Source of the DNA: Candidatus Nanohaloarchaea archaeon
GTDB lineage: Archaea; EX4484-52; GLR71
Length of the DNA stretch: 49,721 nucleotides
Assembly (NCBI GenBank): GCA_030594675.1
Contig: JAUVES010000001.1
Location: 1-49,721 of the forward strand
Direction of reading: 5' to 3'
The notes below the pieces were generated by a model. That model was not told the origin of the DNA and did not search any database. It saw only the letters and a list, made by a program, of their open reading frames with translations. Positions 30,743 through 39,529 of this stretch are shown one piece after another. The position numbers were made by a program, and so were the translations under genes. The number at the start of each line of letters is the position of its first letter. Positions within the stretch are counted from its first letter, which is position 1.

Positions 30743-31669
30743 TTATTCAAATAATACTATTGCCAAGCCAACTAAATAACCAATTATTCCTCCAATAATA
30801 GCTCCTATAGGCCCAAAATAAGATCCAATGCTAATTCCCATCATCCAATAACTTGATATTAGCAAACCCTTTGAAAAATCAGATCTTTCTCTAAGAGATA
30901 CTTCCTTAACCTTTGGACCTCGCAATGCAGCTAATGCAGCTCTCTTATATTCAAGAATCATAAAAGGCCATAGAATGTGTCGAAGTGTAAGTCGATAATT
31001 ATATCTATCAGTATCAAGTTTTGCCATAAATTGGAGCTTCATAATAAAAGCATACGAAAATATAACTTTCTTCTTCTGATTCAATGAATCTATCCAACGC
31101 TCAGTAATATCTGGAATTAAAAGATATTTCAAATTAGCACTAATGGTAGCTCTGAGTTTAACTCGACGCTCTTCTAATACAGTCTTGCCAATTATAAAAG
31201 AACTACTTACAACTGCATTTAAACTTCTCATACTAAGTACAAACTTAGGAATCAAATCTTTTACAATATTATCATTTGTTAAACTGATATTAGTTTCTGT
31301 CAAAGCGTCTATCTCAGGAACTGCCAAAGAATTTTCAAATATATTACTAAACAAACTATCTATATCTAAGCCCACCATGAACTTTCCAAACATATCATGC
31401 AAAGACGGAAAATTACTTAAAACATAACCTGCGCCAAAGAAAGCTTCATCAGAATTTAATGCCATAAAAGACTTATAAGAAGATTCAGAATAGTCTATAG
31501 TTTGATCACAATAATCTTGAAGAGTATCTAAAAAACTAGCATGATATGCTTCTACATATGGCGCAAATCTAAGTGTTCCTCCCATCGTATGAAGTTTACC
31601 AGCACCAAGGCCACTACTAGTAGAATATCCTGCCCCATAAAAAAAACTACCAAACTTCCAATCTCCCAT
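30743..31669 (-). CDS. Putative ejection protein, paralogue 1, 308 aa
   Basis: A 308-aa protein, ATG at 31669 after AGGAGG. It shares the core AFFGAGYVLSNFPSLHDMFGKFM and many later positions with the protein at 31680-32579. The last ~45 residues are a hydrophobic, glycine-spaced segment (GPIGAIIGGIIGYLVGLAIVLF) that could insert in a membrane. A tandem duplication with distinct tails is clear. A pore-forming internal virion protein used in DNA entry is a reasonable guess. Confidence 0.65.
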   Translation of the reverse strand: MGDWKFGSFFYGAGYSTSSGLGAGKLHTMGGTLRFAPYVEAYHASFLDTLQDYCDQTIDYSESSYKSFMALNSDEAFFGAGYVLSNFPSLHDMFGKFMVGLDIDSLFSNIFENSLAVPEIDALTETNISLTNDNIVKDLIPKFVLSMRSLNAVVSSSFIIGKTVLEERRVKLRATISANLKYLLIPDITERWIDSLNQKKKVIFSYAFIMKLQFMAKLDTDRYNYRLTLRHILWPFMILEYKRAALAALRGPKVKEVSLRERSDFSKGLLISSYWMMGISIGSYFGPIGAIIGGIIGYLVGLAIVLFE

Positions 31670-31679
31670 AATAAACCTC

Positions 31680-32579
31680 CTAATAAGTAAGAGCTGCTGC
31701 AATTCCCAATGCTGCTCCAATTCCAGCTCCCCATCCAGCCCCACCTGCCGTTGCAGCTGAAGTACTTGTCGCTGCCTGCGCTGGCGCTACTGCATTACCA
31801 ATCATAGCTCCAGTTGCAGCACCTGAAAGTGCGCCACCAAGAACTCTTGAAACTGTCGAAGCTCCAGCTGCATTAGTCGTAGTTGTAGTAGCTCCTTGTA
31901 GTGCTCCTAGCGCTGCTCGCTCATATTCCAAAACTGTAAATGGCCAAAGCTTATCTTTAGCATCATAACTATAATTAATATCATCTATATCCATCTTTGC
32001 TGAAAAATAAAACTTCATAATCTCAGCATAGGTACATACAATGTTTTTATTCCAGTCAAGATGCGCTATCCATCTATCTCTGACTGTCGGAATAAGTTTA
32101 TATTTTAACTCAGCTCTGAATTTTTCCAAAGCCTTGACCCTTGTGTCTTCAATCAGTGACTTACCTACAACAAAGGTGCTAGCAAGAACTGAGTTAATGT
32201 CTCTAATACCTGTCTGTAGTCTTGGCAAAACATTAGCTTCTATATCATCTTCCATTAGAACTGCTTCAGCAGATACTAGATTATCTACCTCAGAAGAGTT
32301 CAAAGTATCCTCAAACAACTGACTATAAAGAGCATCTATATCTAAGCCTGCCATAAACTTTCCATACATGTCATAAAGAGATGGAAAACTACTTATAACA
32401 TAGCCAGCCCCAAAAAAAGCATTATCAACTTCAACATCTGTATAATCAGAAAAAGGAGAGGCATCTATAACGGCCATCCGTCTAGATTGTACTTCTCCGA
32501 GAAAATTATTATGCCGAGTTTCTACATAGGGCGCATATCTAATCGTCATTGTATCGCTAGCTTTACTACTACTACCCAT
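31680..32579 (-). CDS. Putative ejection protein, paralogue 2, 299 aa
   Basis: A 299-aa protein paralogous to 30743-31669 (AFFGAGYVISSFPSLYDMYGKFM, then DID-LYSQLFEDTL). Its C-terminus is an alanine/glycine-rich low-complexity stretch with several GxxxG-like spacings that may form a membrane hairpin. It ends 11 bases before the paralogue, in the same operon. Role as for its twin. Confidence 0.65.
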   Translation of the reverse strand: MGSSSKASDTMTIRYAPYVETRHNNFLGEVQSRRMAVIDASPFSDYTDVEVDNAFFGAGYVISSFPSLYDMYGKFMAGLDIDALYSQLFEDTLNSSEVDNLVSAEAVLMEDDIEANVLPRLQTGIRDINSVLASTFVVGKSLIEDTRVKALEKFRAELKYKLIPTVRDRWIAHLDWNKNIVCTYAEIMKFYFSAKMDIDDINYSYDAKDKLWPFTVLEYERAALGALQGATTTTTNAAGASTVSRVLGGALSGAATGAMIGNAVAPAQAATSTSAATAGGAGWGAGIGAALGIAAALTY

Positions 32580-32589
32580 CAGAACCTCC

Positions 32590-33024
32590 TTAGGTTAAAT
32601 TAAATCCAAAAGATCTCTGAATTTCCTTAAATCCTACCCTGCGTCCAAGTTCCATTACTCTCTCATGTCGAGTCTCAAAAATAATAGAATCACACTGCTG
32701 CTTAGTGGCAAAATTTCTTAAAAATACATAATCACTATCCCATTCTGCTGCATCAACTTTTTCTAATGAATATAATATTTGAATTTGGAGAGACTTTCTA
32801 GCAGTAACTTTATGAATCTGCATTCTCGTGACCATCAGAGTTACTAACACTCGTCTATCATTTAAGCGAACAAAACATTGAGCAGTATCGCTTAAAAGTG
32901 CTTGAAGAAGTTCATTGAGATAAACTTGTCGAAATTCCTTAGCTACTTCGTCTGCAGTCACTGCACAGAATTTAATACTCTCCCAAAAAACAGGAATTTG
33001 TACAGGCAATATTTTAACTATCAT
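32590..33024 (-). CDS. GNAT-like small protein, 144 aa
   Basis: A 144-aa protein whose second half follows the GNAT plan: a strand (VRLNDRRVLVTLMVTRM), 'LQIQILYSLEKVD', then 'LRNFATKQQCDSIIFETR', and a final 'GRRVGFKEIQRSFGF'. The acetyl-CoA loop is not obvious, so it may be a degenerate acetyltransferase serving a structural role. Similar proteins occur among podovirus late genes. The gene lies between tail and ejection-protein genes. Confidence 0.5.
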   Translation of the reverse strand: MIVKILPVQIPVFWESIKFCAVTADEVAKEFRQVYLNELLQALLSDTAQCFVRLNDRRVLVTLMVTRMQIHKVTARKSLQIQILYSLEKVDAAEWDSDYVFLRNFATKQQCDSIIFETRHERVMELGRRVGFKEIQRSFGFNLT

Positions 33025-33035
33025 CGTTAACTCCT

Positions 33036-34253
33036 TTATTCGGAAATTGAACGTAGCGTGTGTTCAGTGTAAGAATAGCCATGCACAAAACCGTTTATTT
33101 TTAAATAGTCAAGTTCAAAATATTCATAAGTCGAAACTCTAAGTTTAAATCGAAACTCCAATCCATAACAAGTCATATGAGCGACACCTTCAAGTGTAAC
33201 TGGATGCCAACCGATATTAGAAAAAGCAACTTTGTTACTAACTCGAAAATCTATCGAGGCTTCCATATTTCCGGTCAGATCTGTACCAACCTCAATCGAA
33301 CGAATAGTTTTAAACTTTCTTGTACCCATGTCGTAGATGTCAGTACAAATCTCAAATGTCGGAATATCAACAGTTGCAGGAGATGTTATGTAAAGATTGC
33401 CATTCTTCGAACCAATTCCTGTTACATTAACAGGGCCACTTCCAAGACTCTTGTCTACTGGAGAATACGCATAACCGACAGTTCCATCACAGATATAGAT
33501 AATATTATTCTCAACATCATAAGACATAACAAGATCTGACATAAGAGAAAAATATTCAGAGTAATCTAGAAGCATCAGAGTTTCTCCAAATTCCCACAGT
33601 TGACCTTTAGAATCTATAAAATAATGAATCTTATCAGTTCCAGTTGCTGCTTCAGGACTGTAAAGACCCAGCTTGCTAACTGTCTCAAGACCGTAATATT
33701 TATCAGCAGGCTTGAGAATTGAAACTCCATTCTCACCATAAGCAACAACTTTGTTTCCAAGTTTTCTAATATCATAAACCCAGCCGCTCCAATCAAGAGG
33801 ACGTTCTCCAGCTACATTAGCCCTTCCGATAGCAAAGTCTAAACTTCCAATATCAGACCACTTAACCCAATTTTTCTTAGCAACTTCAAGAAGAATATCA
33901 GCATCTTTAAAACTAGTTGCTACAATAATAGGAGCGGCATTCATAAGTGTGCCAACAATCCAATCTCCAGTTGGCAGCGTAGTGACTTCTATAGGATCTG
34001 CCCACAAACAGATATTAAACCACTCACCAGTCAAGGTCGCAGTGACTATTGGGATGTCAAGATTTTCATCATCTGCCTGGCAATCAAACTCTTGGTTGAG
34101 TGAATAATTAATCGGAGCATATGGAAATTGACTTCTGACTGCATAGAGACCTGTCGAGACTTCTATTGGAGTTCCAACTGCTATCCAGAATTCATCTGTA
34201 CCAAGAATTGCTGCAGTTGTTACAATTGGATCTGCCGTAATATCTATGGCCAT
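33036..34253 (-). CDS. Putative tail/nozzle-like beta-propeller protein, 405 aa
   Basis: A 405-aa beta-rich protein with short repeated strands such as WVYDIRKLGNKVVAYGENG and 'IHYFIDSKGQLWEFG'. This look is shared with podovirus tail nozzle or head-stabilising proteins that have a propeller fold. The 183-aa protein at 38602-39153 looks like the matching N-terminal part, separated from it by several fibre genes. This is inference from style, not a motif hit. Confidence 0.5.
   Translation of the reverse strand: MAIDITADPIVTTAAILGTDEFWIAVGTPIEVSTGLYAVRSQFPYAPINYSLNQEFDCQADDENLDIPIVTATLTGEWFNICLWADPIEVTTLPTGDWIVGTLMNAAPIIVATSFKDADILLEVAKKNWVKWSDIGSLDFAIGRANVAGERPLDWSGWVYDIRKLGNKVVAYGENGVSILKPADKYYGLETVSKLGLYSPEAATGTDKIHYFIDSKGQLWEFGETLMLLDYSEYFSLMSDLVMSYDVENNIIYICDGTVGYAYSPVDKSLGSGPVNVTGIGSKNGNLYITSPATVDIPTFEICTDIYDMGTRKFKTIRSIEVGTDLTGNMEASIDFRVSNKVAFSNIGWHPVTLEGVAHMTCYGLEFRFKLRVSTYEYFELDYLKINGFVHGYSYTEHTLRSISE
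33038..33052 (-). promoter_or_regulatory. Dispersed palindrome copy, degenerate (GAAT end)
   Basis: On the minus strand CTAC-GTTC-AATTTCC-GAAT-AAAGGAG. The right end runs into the Shine-Dalgarno site of the gene starting at 33024, and the left part overlaps the last codons of the 405-aa gene. Confidence 0.7.
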
Positions 34254-34255
34254 TT

Positions 34256-34714
34256 TTATCTCCTAGAATCCCAATCATCAAAGGCAAGTGTATATTTTTC
34301 TTCTATTTTCATATAGCCACAAGCTACAGTAGCTGTAACATTATTAACAGTTGTTAGTTCTATTTTAGCATCTTTCCAACCTTGCCATCTTCCTGCAAAG
34401 GGAATTGAAAGATTAACTGGAGCGTCACTTGTATTAGCAGTTAAGATATTTATAGTATTCACGCCATCAGTAAAACTAATTGTAACAGTTGATAATGCGA
34501 CCTTATCAGTCGTCAAAACAAGATCAGTTAAAAGTAAAGAACTCTTAGGTAATGGTTCAGCTACAGTAGAAGTTCCAGCAACTGTATGAGTAGTTGTTTT
34601 AAAAACACCCTCAAATGTATGAATAGGCTGAGTTATTAGAATAGGTTCTTCGTAAAGACCCCCAGTCCGATACTCTCGCTCATCTTTTATTGTAGCTAAT
34701 GCAACTTTTAACAT
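34256..34714 (-). CDS. Putative virion protein, 152 aa
   Basis: A 152-aa threonine- and valine-rich beta protein without Cys clusters or membrane segments. It starts after a GGAG-type site and ends 2 bases before the next gene. It is probably a fibre or decoration subunit judged by its neighbours. Confidence 0.55.
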   Translation of the reverse strand: MLKVALATIKDEREYRTGGLYEEPILITQPIHTFEGVFKTTTHTVAGTSTVAEPLPKSSLLLTDLVLTTDKVALSTVTISFTDGVNTINILTANTSDAPVNLSIPFAGRWQGWKDAKIELTTVNNVTATVACGYMKIEEKYTLAFDDWDSRR

Positions 34715-34726
34715 TTAGTTCTCCTA

Positions 34727-35266
34727 CTATTCACATAAGAAAAGAAACGACAAGACAGCCTTAAGTGCTACTGCTCCAGTTACAGCATAAAGTGATAGTA
34801 TGGAATTCTTTGGCACTACTAAACTACTATCCCATCTGATCTTATTATAACTATTAGTACATTGGATTACATCTACGATATCTCCTCCAGAAAGTCCTGT
34901 TATATCTACTCCACTCTCACACGTAGCATCTGCAGTCTTCCCACTTCCAGCATTACGAGAGACAGGTGTAAGAGTTGCATGAGTACCACCAACAGTTCCA
35001 GTATCACCAAGTTTAACTTGAATACTTTCAGCAGACGCACTATAAAGAGAAATTGATCTCATAACAAGATTAAGAACATCTGTATTTTTAATATAAAAGA
35101 AGCAATCTCCAGCTCCAGTTGGTGTCAAGTCTATAATAGCACTATAAGCATGCCCGCAACTTACATTTGCATGGTGCTGAAGTGGCCGCATAACTGACGC
35201 AACATTTCCATAGCCTTCAGAATTTACTCCCATTCCTCGACTTGTACCTGGATCTCTAATAATCAT
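34727..35266 (-). CDS. Putative virion protein, 179 aa
   Basis: A 179-aa beta-rich protein opening MIIRDPGTSRGMGVNSEGY. Such a start and a jelly-roll-like body are common in phage head-vertex or fibre proteins. It overlaps the upstream gene by 11 bases. No family is firmly recognised. Confidence 0.55.
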   Translation of the reverse strand: MIIRDPGTSRGMGVNSEGYGNVASVMRPLQHHANVSCGHAYSAIIDLTPTGAGDCFFYIKNTDVLNLVMRSISLYSASAESIQVKLGDTGTVGGTHATLTPVSRNAGSGKTADATCESGVDITGLSGGDIVDVIQCTNSYNKIRWDSSLVVPKNSILSLYAVTGAVALKAVLSFLFLCE

Positions 35267-35447
35267 TTTTTATATCCTCCTGTTCTATTTCACTACTAGT
35301 TACTATTTCCATATGATGAGTTAGAACTTTTAATTGTACTAAGATCTCATTTAAAAGATCTCGAACTGTCTTCTCATGAACTTCAAGACCTTCTTCAATC
35401 ATATCATCAAAACGATAGACCTCAAGTGGATGCTGTGTACGACTCAT
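35256..35447 (-). CDS. Small helical late protein, 63 aa
   Basis: A 63-aa acidic, helical protein (VHEKTVRDLLNEILVQLKVL) that may form a coiled coil. It overlaps both neighbours by a few bases. Function unknown; adjacent short coiled-coil genes often serve fibre trimerisation. Confidence 0.6.
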   Translation of the reverse strand: MSRTQHPLEVYRFDDMIEEGLEVHEKTVRDLLNEILVQLKVLTHHMEIVTSSEIEQEDIKNDY

Positions 35448-35761
35448 GGATAAGCACTCCCAACCTGAAAACTGACATTTCCAGTATCTGAATATCCTAT
35501 AATAGATTGGTACTGAGCTACCGAAACCCCAGACCTTTCAATATTACCATTAGCTCTTAGAATCGTATCATACTCATTATATTCAGCAGCTTTTAAATCC
35601 TCTAAATTTCCGGCAGTTACCGCTAATCTAATATGCACATCAAAACTATTACGATTACAGATGCGAATGTTAACATTAAAAGCTCGGCCACCAGGCGCTT
35701 GATAAATAAGCGTATCTACACCTGCTTCAATATCAACAGCTGCTAAAAGTCCACTAGGCAT
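35444..35761 (-). CDS. Putative virion beta protein, 105 aa
   Basis: A 105-aa protein with the pattern of small phage fibre or head proteins ('VNIRICNRNSFDVHIRLAV', then 'GVSVAQYQSIIGYSD'). GGGAGAAAG before the ATG is continuous with a dispersed palindrome just upstream. Role from context only. Confidence 0.6.
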   Translation of the reverse strand: MPSGLLAAVDIEAGVDTLIYQAPGGRAFNVNIRICNRNSFDVHIRLAVTAGNLEDLKAAEYNEYDTILRANGNIERSGVSVAQYQSIIGYSDTGNVSFQVGSAYP

Positions 35762-35774
35762 TCTTTCTCCCTTT

Positions 35775-35789
35775 GTTCAAAAATCGAAC
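35775..35789 (-). promoter_or_regulatory. Dispersed palindrome copy (GTTC-N7-GAAC)
   Basis: On the minus strand CTAC-GTTC-GATTTTT-GAAC-AAAGGGAG. The right end is the Shine-Dalgarno site of the gene starting at 35761. Confidence 0.85.
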
Positions 35790-35793
35790 GTAG

Positions 35794-36219
35794 TTATGAT
35801 AAGCGAAACTCAATCGAGGATATCGTGGCCGTACCTCCGTCCGCCTGTGTTTGATCTCCACCGAAGTCTATATAGCCTACTATCGGATCATCAGCTGCTG
35901 TGTCATCATAGATAATAGCTCCAGGTGAAGGTCCAATACTTCCACCAGCTGCATTCCAAGTAGTATTATTCCACGTTACCTCAGTTCGATCATCAGTATC
36001 ATCTTCAACCACTCCTACGCCAGCCAAAGTATTTCCACCTGCAGTATAGCCGTTAGCAGTTGCCAGTTCATTGCCACTTATATCTGCATAACCATGATGT
36101 GTATCTTTATTAAACGTAAAGCCAGTTGCCATCAAAGCAATCTTAAACACATCATTTGCAAAGTCAATGACTTTTGTAGCAAGTAAATATTTGATCTTAT
36201 TCGAAGCTTCTGTTGCCAT
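35794..36219 (-). CDS. Putative virion protein, 141 aa
   Basis: A 141-aa protein opening MATEASNKIKYLLATKVIDF with a glycine- and threonine-rich beta body ending in a YIDFGG strand. This resembles a widespread class of small phage structural proteins that accompany head or fibre genes. AAGGAG precedes the ATG. Confidence 0.65.
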   Translation of the reverse strand: MATEASNKIKYLLATKVIDFANDVFKIALMATGFTFNKDTHHGYADISGNELATANGYTAGGNTLAGVGVVEDDTDDRTEVTWNNTTWNAAGGSIGPSPGAIIYDDTAADDPIVGYIDFGGDQTQADGGTATISSIEFRLS

Positions 36220-36237
36220 TAGTTTTCTCCTTCTTAT

Positions 36238-36753
36238 TTATATTCTAAGTGCCATTGTATGATACTGCCCACAAACTACAAATTTCCAAAAATCTGTACC
36301 TCTGTCAGGAATGGACTGAGTTATGACATCAAATTCATTTCTATCTGTTCCAACCCCACTACTGCTTATTGCCAGTTGTCCAGTAGAGTTTCTTCCAGTA
36401 CTTCTAAGATTCGCAACCTTTACGCCAAGTGAGTGAGAATAGCCACCGCTAAAAGTTGGCAAGTCATAATGAGTAATAGTTTTCCAACCACTAGAAATCT
36501 CTGTAAAAACATTAACATTAATATTATCTGCCAAACCTAGTTGTCCATAATCATTCTCACCAGCTCCATAAAGCCTGCCGTTTGTCTTTACTGCCAGCGT
36601 AAACTCGGCTCCACATTCTACGTTAAGCCAATCAGCATCACTGCCAACCTGAGTCCAGACAAGTCTATGTACGTTGTCGCCTAAGCCAAGTTGCCCCTCG
36701 TCATTCCTTCCCGTTGTCCAAAGTGTTCCGTCAGACCTGACGGCTGCAGAATG
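36238..36753 (-). pseudogene. RCC1-repeat fibre, 3' continuation after in-frame UGA
   Basis: This 171-codon stretch continues the frame of the RCC1-repeat gene directly after its UGA (36754-36756). It begins HSAAVRSDGTLW, exactly the residues that follow a GxxH turn in other repeats. It contains repeats 12-14 and ends in CGQYHTMAL, a proper blade closure. An ATG at 36534 could start only a fragment (98 aa) without a ribosome site. Either readthrough joins both parts into 787 aa, or this is a fresh nonsense mutation. Confidence 0.6.
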
Positions 36754-38601
36754 TCAATTACCTAGCGAGCACTGTTTCCAACCAGTACCATCTGTCAAAG
36801 TATAAACATTCCTATCTACCTCATCACCAAGTCCAAGTCTTCCCTTTGTTGATCCACTATTTTGACCCACTCCGTACATAGTGCCATCAGTTTTAATAGC
36901 CAGAGAACTGTTACCACCAATAGCTAGAAAAGCCCAATCAGAATCTCCACCAGATTCTTGTACAAAATCATAAACAGTTGTTTCATCCCCAACTCCAAGT
37001 TGTCCATAATAATTATAACCAGTTGCCCAAATAGTACCATTCATTTTAAGCACTGCTGAATGTTGATAACCAGTCGCTACCATAGAACAGAGATCAGACA
37101 TAATTTCAGCCAAACTATAAAGTAACTGACTAGCTCCAGCTCCCTGAGCTAACTGACCAGTATTATTTCTACCGACTCCCCAGACAGTTCGATCTTCCTT
37201 AAGAGCAACTGTGTGTTCTTTATAAGTATCTACAGCTAACCACGTATGCTCATTACAAAGTGTCAGTTCCTCAACTATACTTTGATCTCCTATCCCAACC
37301 TGACCTCTGTAAGAATATCCAACTACATAAAGAATTCCATCTGCTTTCAATGCGAGATTATGATACCAGCCAGCAACCGTAGCAGAGAAAGATCCGGCAA
37401 CCTCATACAACGTTGTCCTAAAACCATCATAATCTCCAGAACCTAACTCTCCATAATAATTAGCTCCAGTGACCCAAGTTGCCTCAGATACTTTAATAAC
37501 AGTTGTAGTATTAACTCCACAATCTACAGAAGCCCAATCACTGTCTGAGCCAATCTGAGTAAAAGAATCGACACTGACAGTTGCCCCAAGACCTATCTGC
37601 CCCTTAGAATTATCACCAGTCCCCCACAAAGTTTCAGCTATTTTAATCGCCACTGTAAAGAAAGAGCCACAAGAAACTTTCTTCCATCCAGTCCCAACTA
37701 AGGTAAAAACCGTCTTATGATCGTAAGCAGTGAAGCCTAACTCTCCATAAGGATTGTAACCAGTCGTATAAAGACTTCCATCGTCTTTGATAATTGCTGA
37801 ATGAAGTTCTCCACAAGCACAACTAGCATGATCAACATCTACTCCAATTTGAGTAAAAGTATCAACACTTACAACTGCGCCCATACCAAGCTGACCAACA
37901 GAATTATCTCCAGATCCCCAAAGTGTCCCATCTGTCTTAATAATCAAAGCGTGATCAGGGCCACAATCAATACTTTCAAAATCAGCCAACGCAACTTGAG
38001 TAAAAGAAGTTCTCTGAGCAATATCTCCTAAACCTAACTGACCACTAGTATTCTTTCCTGTAGTCCAAATCTCTCCACCAGTATTAATAGCAAAGGTATA
38101 ATAAGCTCCACAATGAACACTTACCCAGTCAGTATCAGCACCAACCTGAGTTAAAACATACCTAGCATCTGTATCTCCTAATCCCAACTGTCCATTAGAA
38201 TTATAACCAGTTACCCACAGAGTTCCATCAGCCTTAACAGCTGCTGAGTGATAGAATCCAGCTGCCATAGAAGTCCAAATATCAACTGAAACAGGAGTAT
38301 AAAAGATAGTTCCAACTTGATAATCTTCTATCCCCAGTTGACTATATTCGTTAGCTCCACAAGCATAAAGATTCCCCTCAAAATCTTCAGAACTTCCTAC
38401 AGGTCCTTTAAACCAATAGCCACACCAAGGATAATGCTCAGGCGTAACAGGAGTCTTGCCAATCTTATCTGCAAAAAAGGCGTCTCCCCATACAGGATCT
38501 TCTCGACTACTAATCAGATTTCCCTCATTATAATAAGGTTTATCAGGTTGATCAGAGAAGTCCCAAGGACCTTCATCTTTATTATCATCTATCCACGACA
38601 T
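36754..38601 (-). CDS. RCC1-repeat beta-propeller fibre protein, 615 aa before UGA
   Basis: A 615-aa protein. After ~75 residues it consists of RCC1-type repeats of about 50 residues, each with G-x-N-x-x-G-Q-L-G-x-G-D and then G-x-x-H-S-A-x-x-x-x-D-G-T-L-W. I count 11 repeats before the UGA and three more after it. Fourteen repeats equal two seven-blade propellers, so 11 would leave the second ring open. The stop is followed by C (UGA-C), a leaky context. RCC1 propellers bind proteins or surfaces; here a host-binding fibre is likely. GGAG lies 11 bases before the ATG, which directly follows the TAG of the gene upstream. Confidence 0.8.
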   Translation of the reverse strand: MSWIDDNKDEGPWDFSDQPDKPYYNEGNLISSREDPVWGDAFFADKIGKTPVTPEHYPWCGYWFKGPVGSSEDFEGNLYACGANEYSQLGIEDYQVGTIFYTPVSVDIWTSMAAGFYHSAAVKADGTLWVTGYNSNGQLGLGDTDARYVLTQVGADTDWVSVHCGAYYTFAINTGGEIWTTGKNTSGQLGLGDIAQRTSFTQVALADFESIDCGPDHALIIKTDGTLWGSGDNSVGQLGMGAVVSVDTFTQIGVDVDHASCACGELHSAIIKDDGSLYTTGYNPYGELGFTAYDHKTVFTLVGTGWKKVSCGSFFTVAIKIAETLWGTGDNSKGQIGLGATVSVDSFTQIGSDSDWASVDCGVNTTTVIKVSEATWVTGANYYGELGSGDYDGFRTTLYEVAGSFSATVAGWYHNLALKADGILYVVGYSYRGQVGIGDQSIVEELTLCNEHTWLAVDTYKEHTVALKEDRTVWGVGRNNTGQLAQGAGASQLLYSLAEIMSDLCSMVATGYQHSAVLKMNGTIWATGYNYYGQLGVGDETTVYDFVQESGGDSDWAFLAIGGNSSLAIKTDGTMYGVGQNSGSTKGRLGLGDEVDRNVYTLTDGTGWKQCSLGN

Positions 38602-39153
38602 CTAAGTCCAATCTCCATGCTGAGTCACAGTTATAGGTATTACTTCGCCACCGAAAGCTACTCCGGTCGCACTAACAGTTACGTCAGGAGCTCCAACTAA
38701 AACTTGTCCATTAAAGTTACAAATAGCTCTTGCTGTTGGCAAATCAAACGTCTCACTATAAGCCTTGCTTCCAGCATCTCTGACAACAGCTACCCTTTGA
38801 TTACTCATATAAACGTAGTCAAAAAAATCAACTACTTTCCAGGCAAATCCAGCAGTTACAGTTAGCTTCAAAACTAACGAACTTCCATCCCATTCATAAA
38901 TCTTAGTCTGTCCACAGACAATAATAATATTAGTAAATACAAAAAGCTGAGGAAATGGAAAACCTTCATCAACGGAAGCATCAAGTCTCGTAAGTTCATC
39001 TAAAACCTGCAAAACTCCGTCTCTACCAACTGCACCAGAACAATTAACCATAAAGCCGCTATTACGAGGATCACGTTTAGATCTGCGAAGACCCTTTGAA
39101 ATCTGACTCGTTTTTATGACATGAGAAAATCTTCCACCACTGGAAACATCCAT
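38602..39153 (-). CDS. Putative tail/nozzle-like protein, N-terminal type, 183 aa
   Basis: A 183-aa protein with 'GLRRSKRDPRNSGFMVNCSGAVGRDGVLQVLDEL' early and propeller-like strands later (YEWDGSSLVLKLTV, 'VYMSNQRVAVVRD'). This N-terminal pattern is typical of podovirus nozzle or stabilisation proteins, which are normally 400-700 aa. Its ending at a TAG immediately followed, in frame, by the ATG of the RCC1 gene is unusual. It may be a truncated partner of the 405-aa protein at 33036-34253. Confidence 0.55.
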   Translation of the reverse strand: MDVSSGGRFSHVIKTSQISKGLRRSKRDPRNSGFMVNCSGAVGRDGVLQVLDELTRLDASVDEGFPFPQLFVFTNIIIVCGQTKIYEWDGSSLVLKLTVTAGFAWKVVDFFDYVYMSNQRVAVVRDAGSKAYSETFDLPTARAICNFNGQVLVGAPDVTVSATGVAFGGEVIPITVTQHGDWT

Positions 39154-39527
39154 TACAAATCTCCATAAGAGTTAGAATTAGAATCTAGACCACCATCTAC
39201 ATTAGAAAAATCTCTATTAAATTTTGGAGAAATATCCTTGACATCCATCTTAACTATTGTAGAAATTCTTTTCTTAATCTCCGGTATAGACTTTTCCAAA
39301 ATCTCTTTATAATCAACTGTCGGATCTTGCCCTTCAATCATCTCGATCACTGAAACAACTGCATCTTTATGATCTTTAAACTCTGGATGATCTTTATAAA
39401 ACTTACTATTTATTTTAGTCATAGCCACATGATTAGTCATCATATTGCCAACAACTTCAGGAATCATCAAAAGAGCTTTTTCAACTGCCATATCTATAAT
39501 TTCCTGTTTTTCTTTTTCTGTAAGCAT
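39153..39527 (-). CDS. Hypothetical late protein, 124 aa
   Basis: A 124-aa helical, charged protein (MLTEKEKQEIIDMAVEKAL) that mentions no known motif. Its stop shares bases with the next start. Located between adaptor and tail genes, it could be a chaperone or head-completion factor. Confidence 0.55.
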   Translation of the reverse strand: MLTEKEKQEIIDMAVEKALLMIPEVVGNMMTNHVAMTKINSKFYKDHPEFKDHKDAVVSVIEMIEGQDPTVDYKEILEKSIPEIKKRISTIVKMDVKDISPKFNRDFSNVDGGLDSNSNSYGDL

Positions 39528-39529
39528 CT

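Noticed and set aside
2826..38604. Alternative genetic code (UAG or UGA recoded) in the late genes, suggested by in-frame TAG at 2958 and TGA at 36754
   Set aside because: TAG ends the capsid, holin-candidate, small-terminase and several other late genes, and TGA ends terminase, HNH and others with tight ATGA overlaps. General recoding would fuse or extend many proteins without sense.
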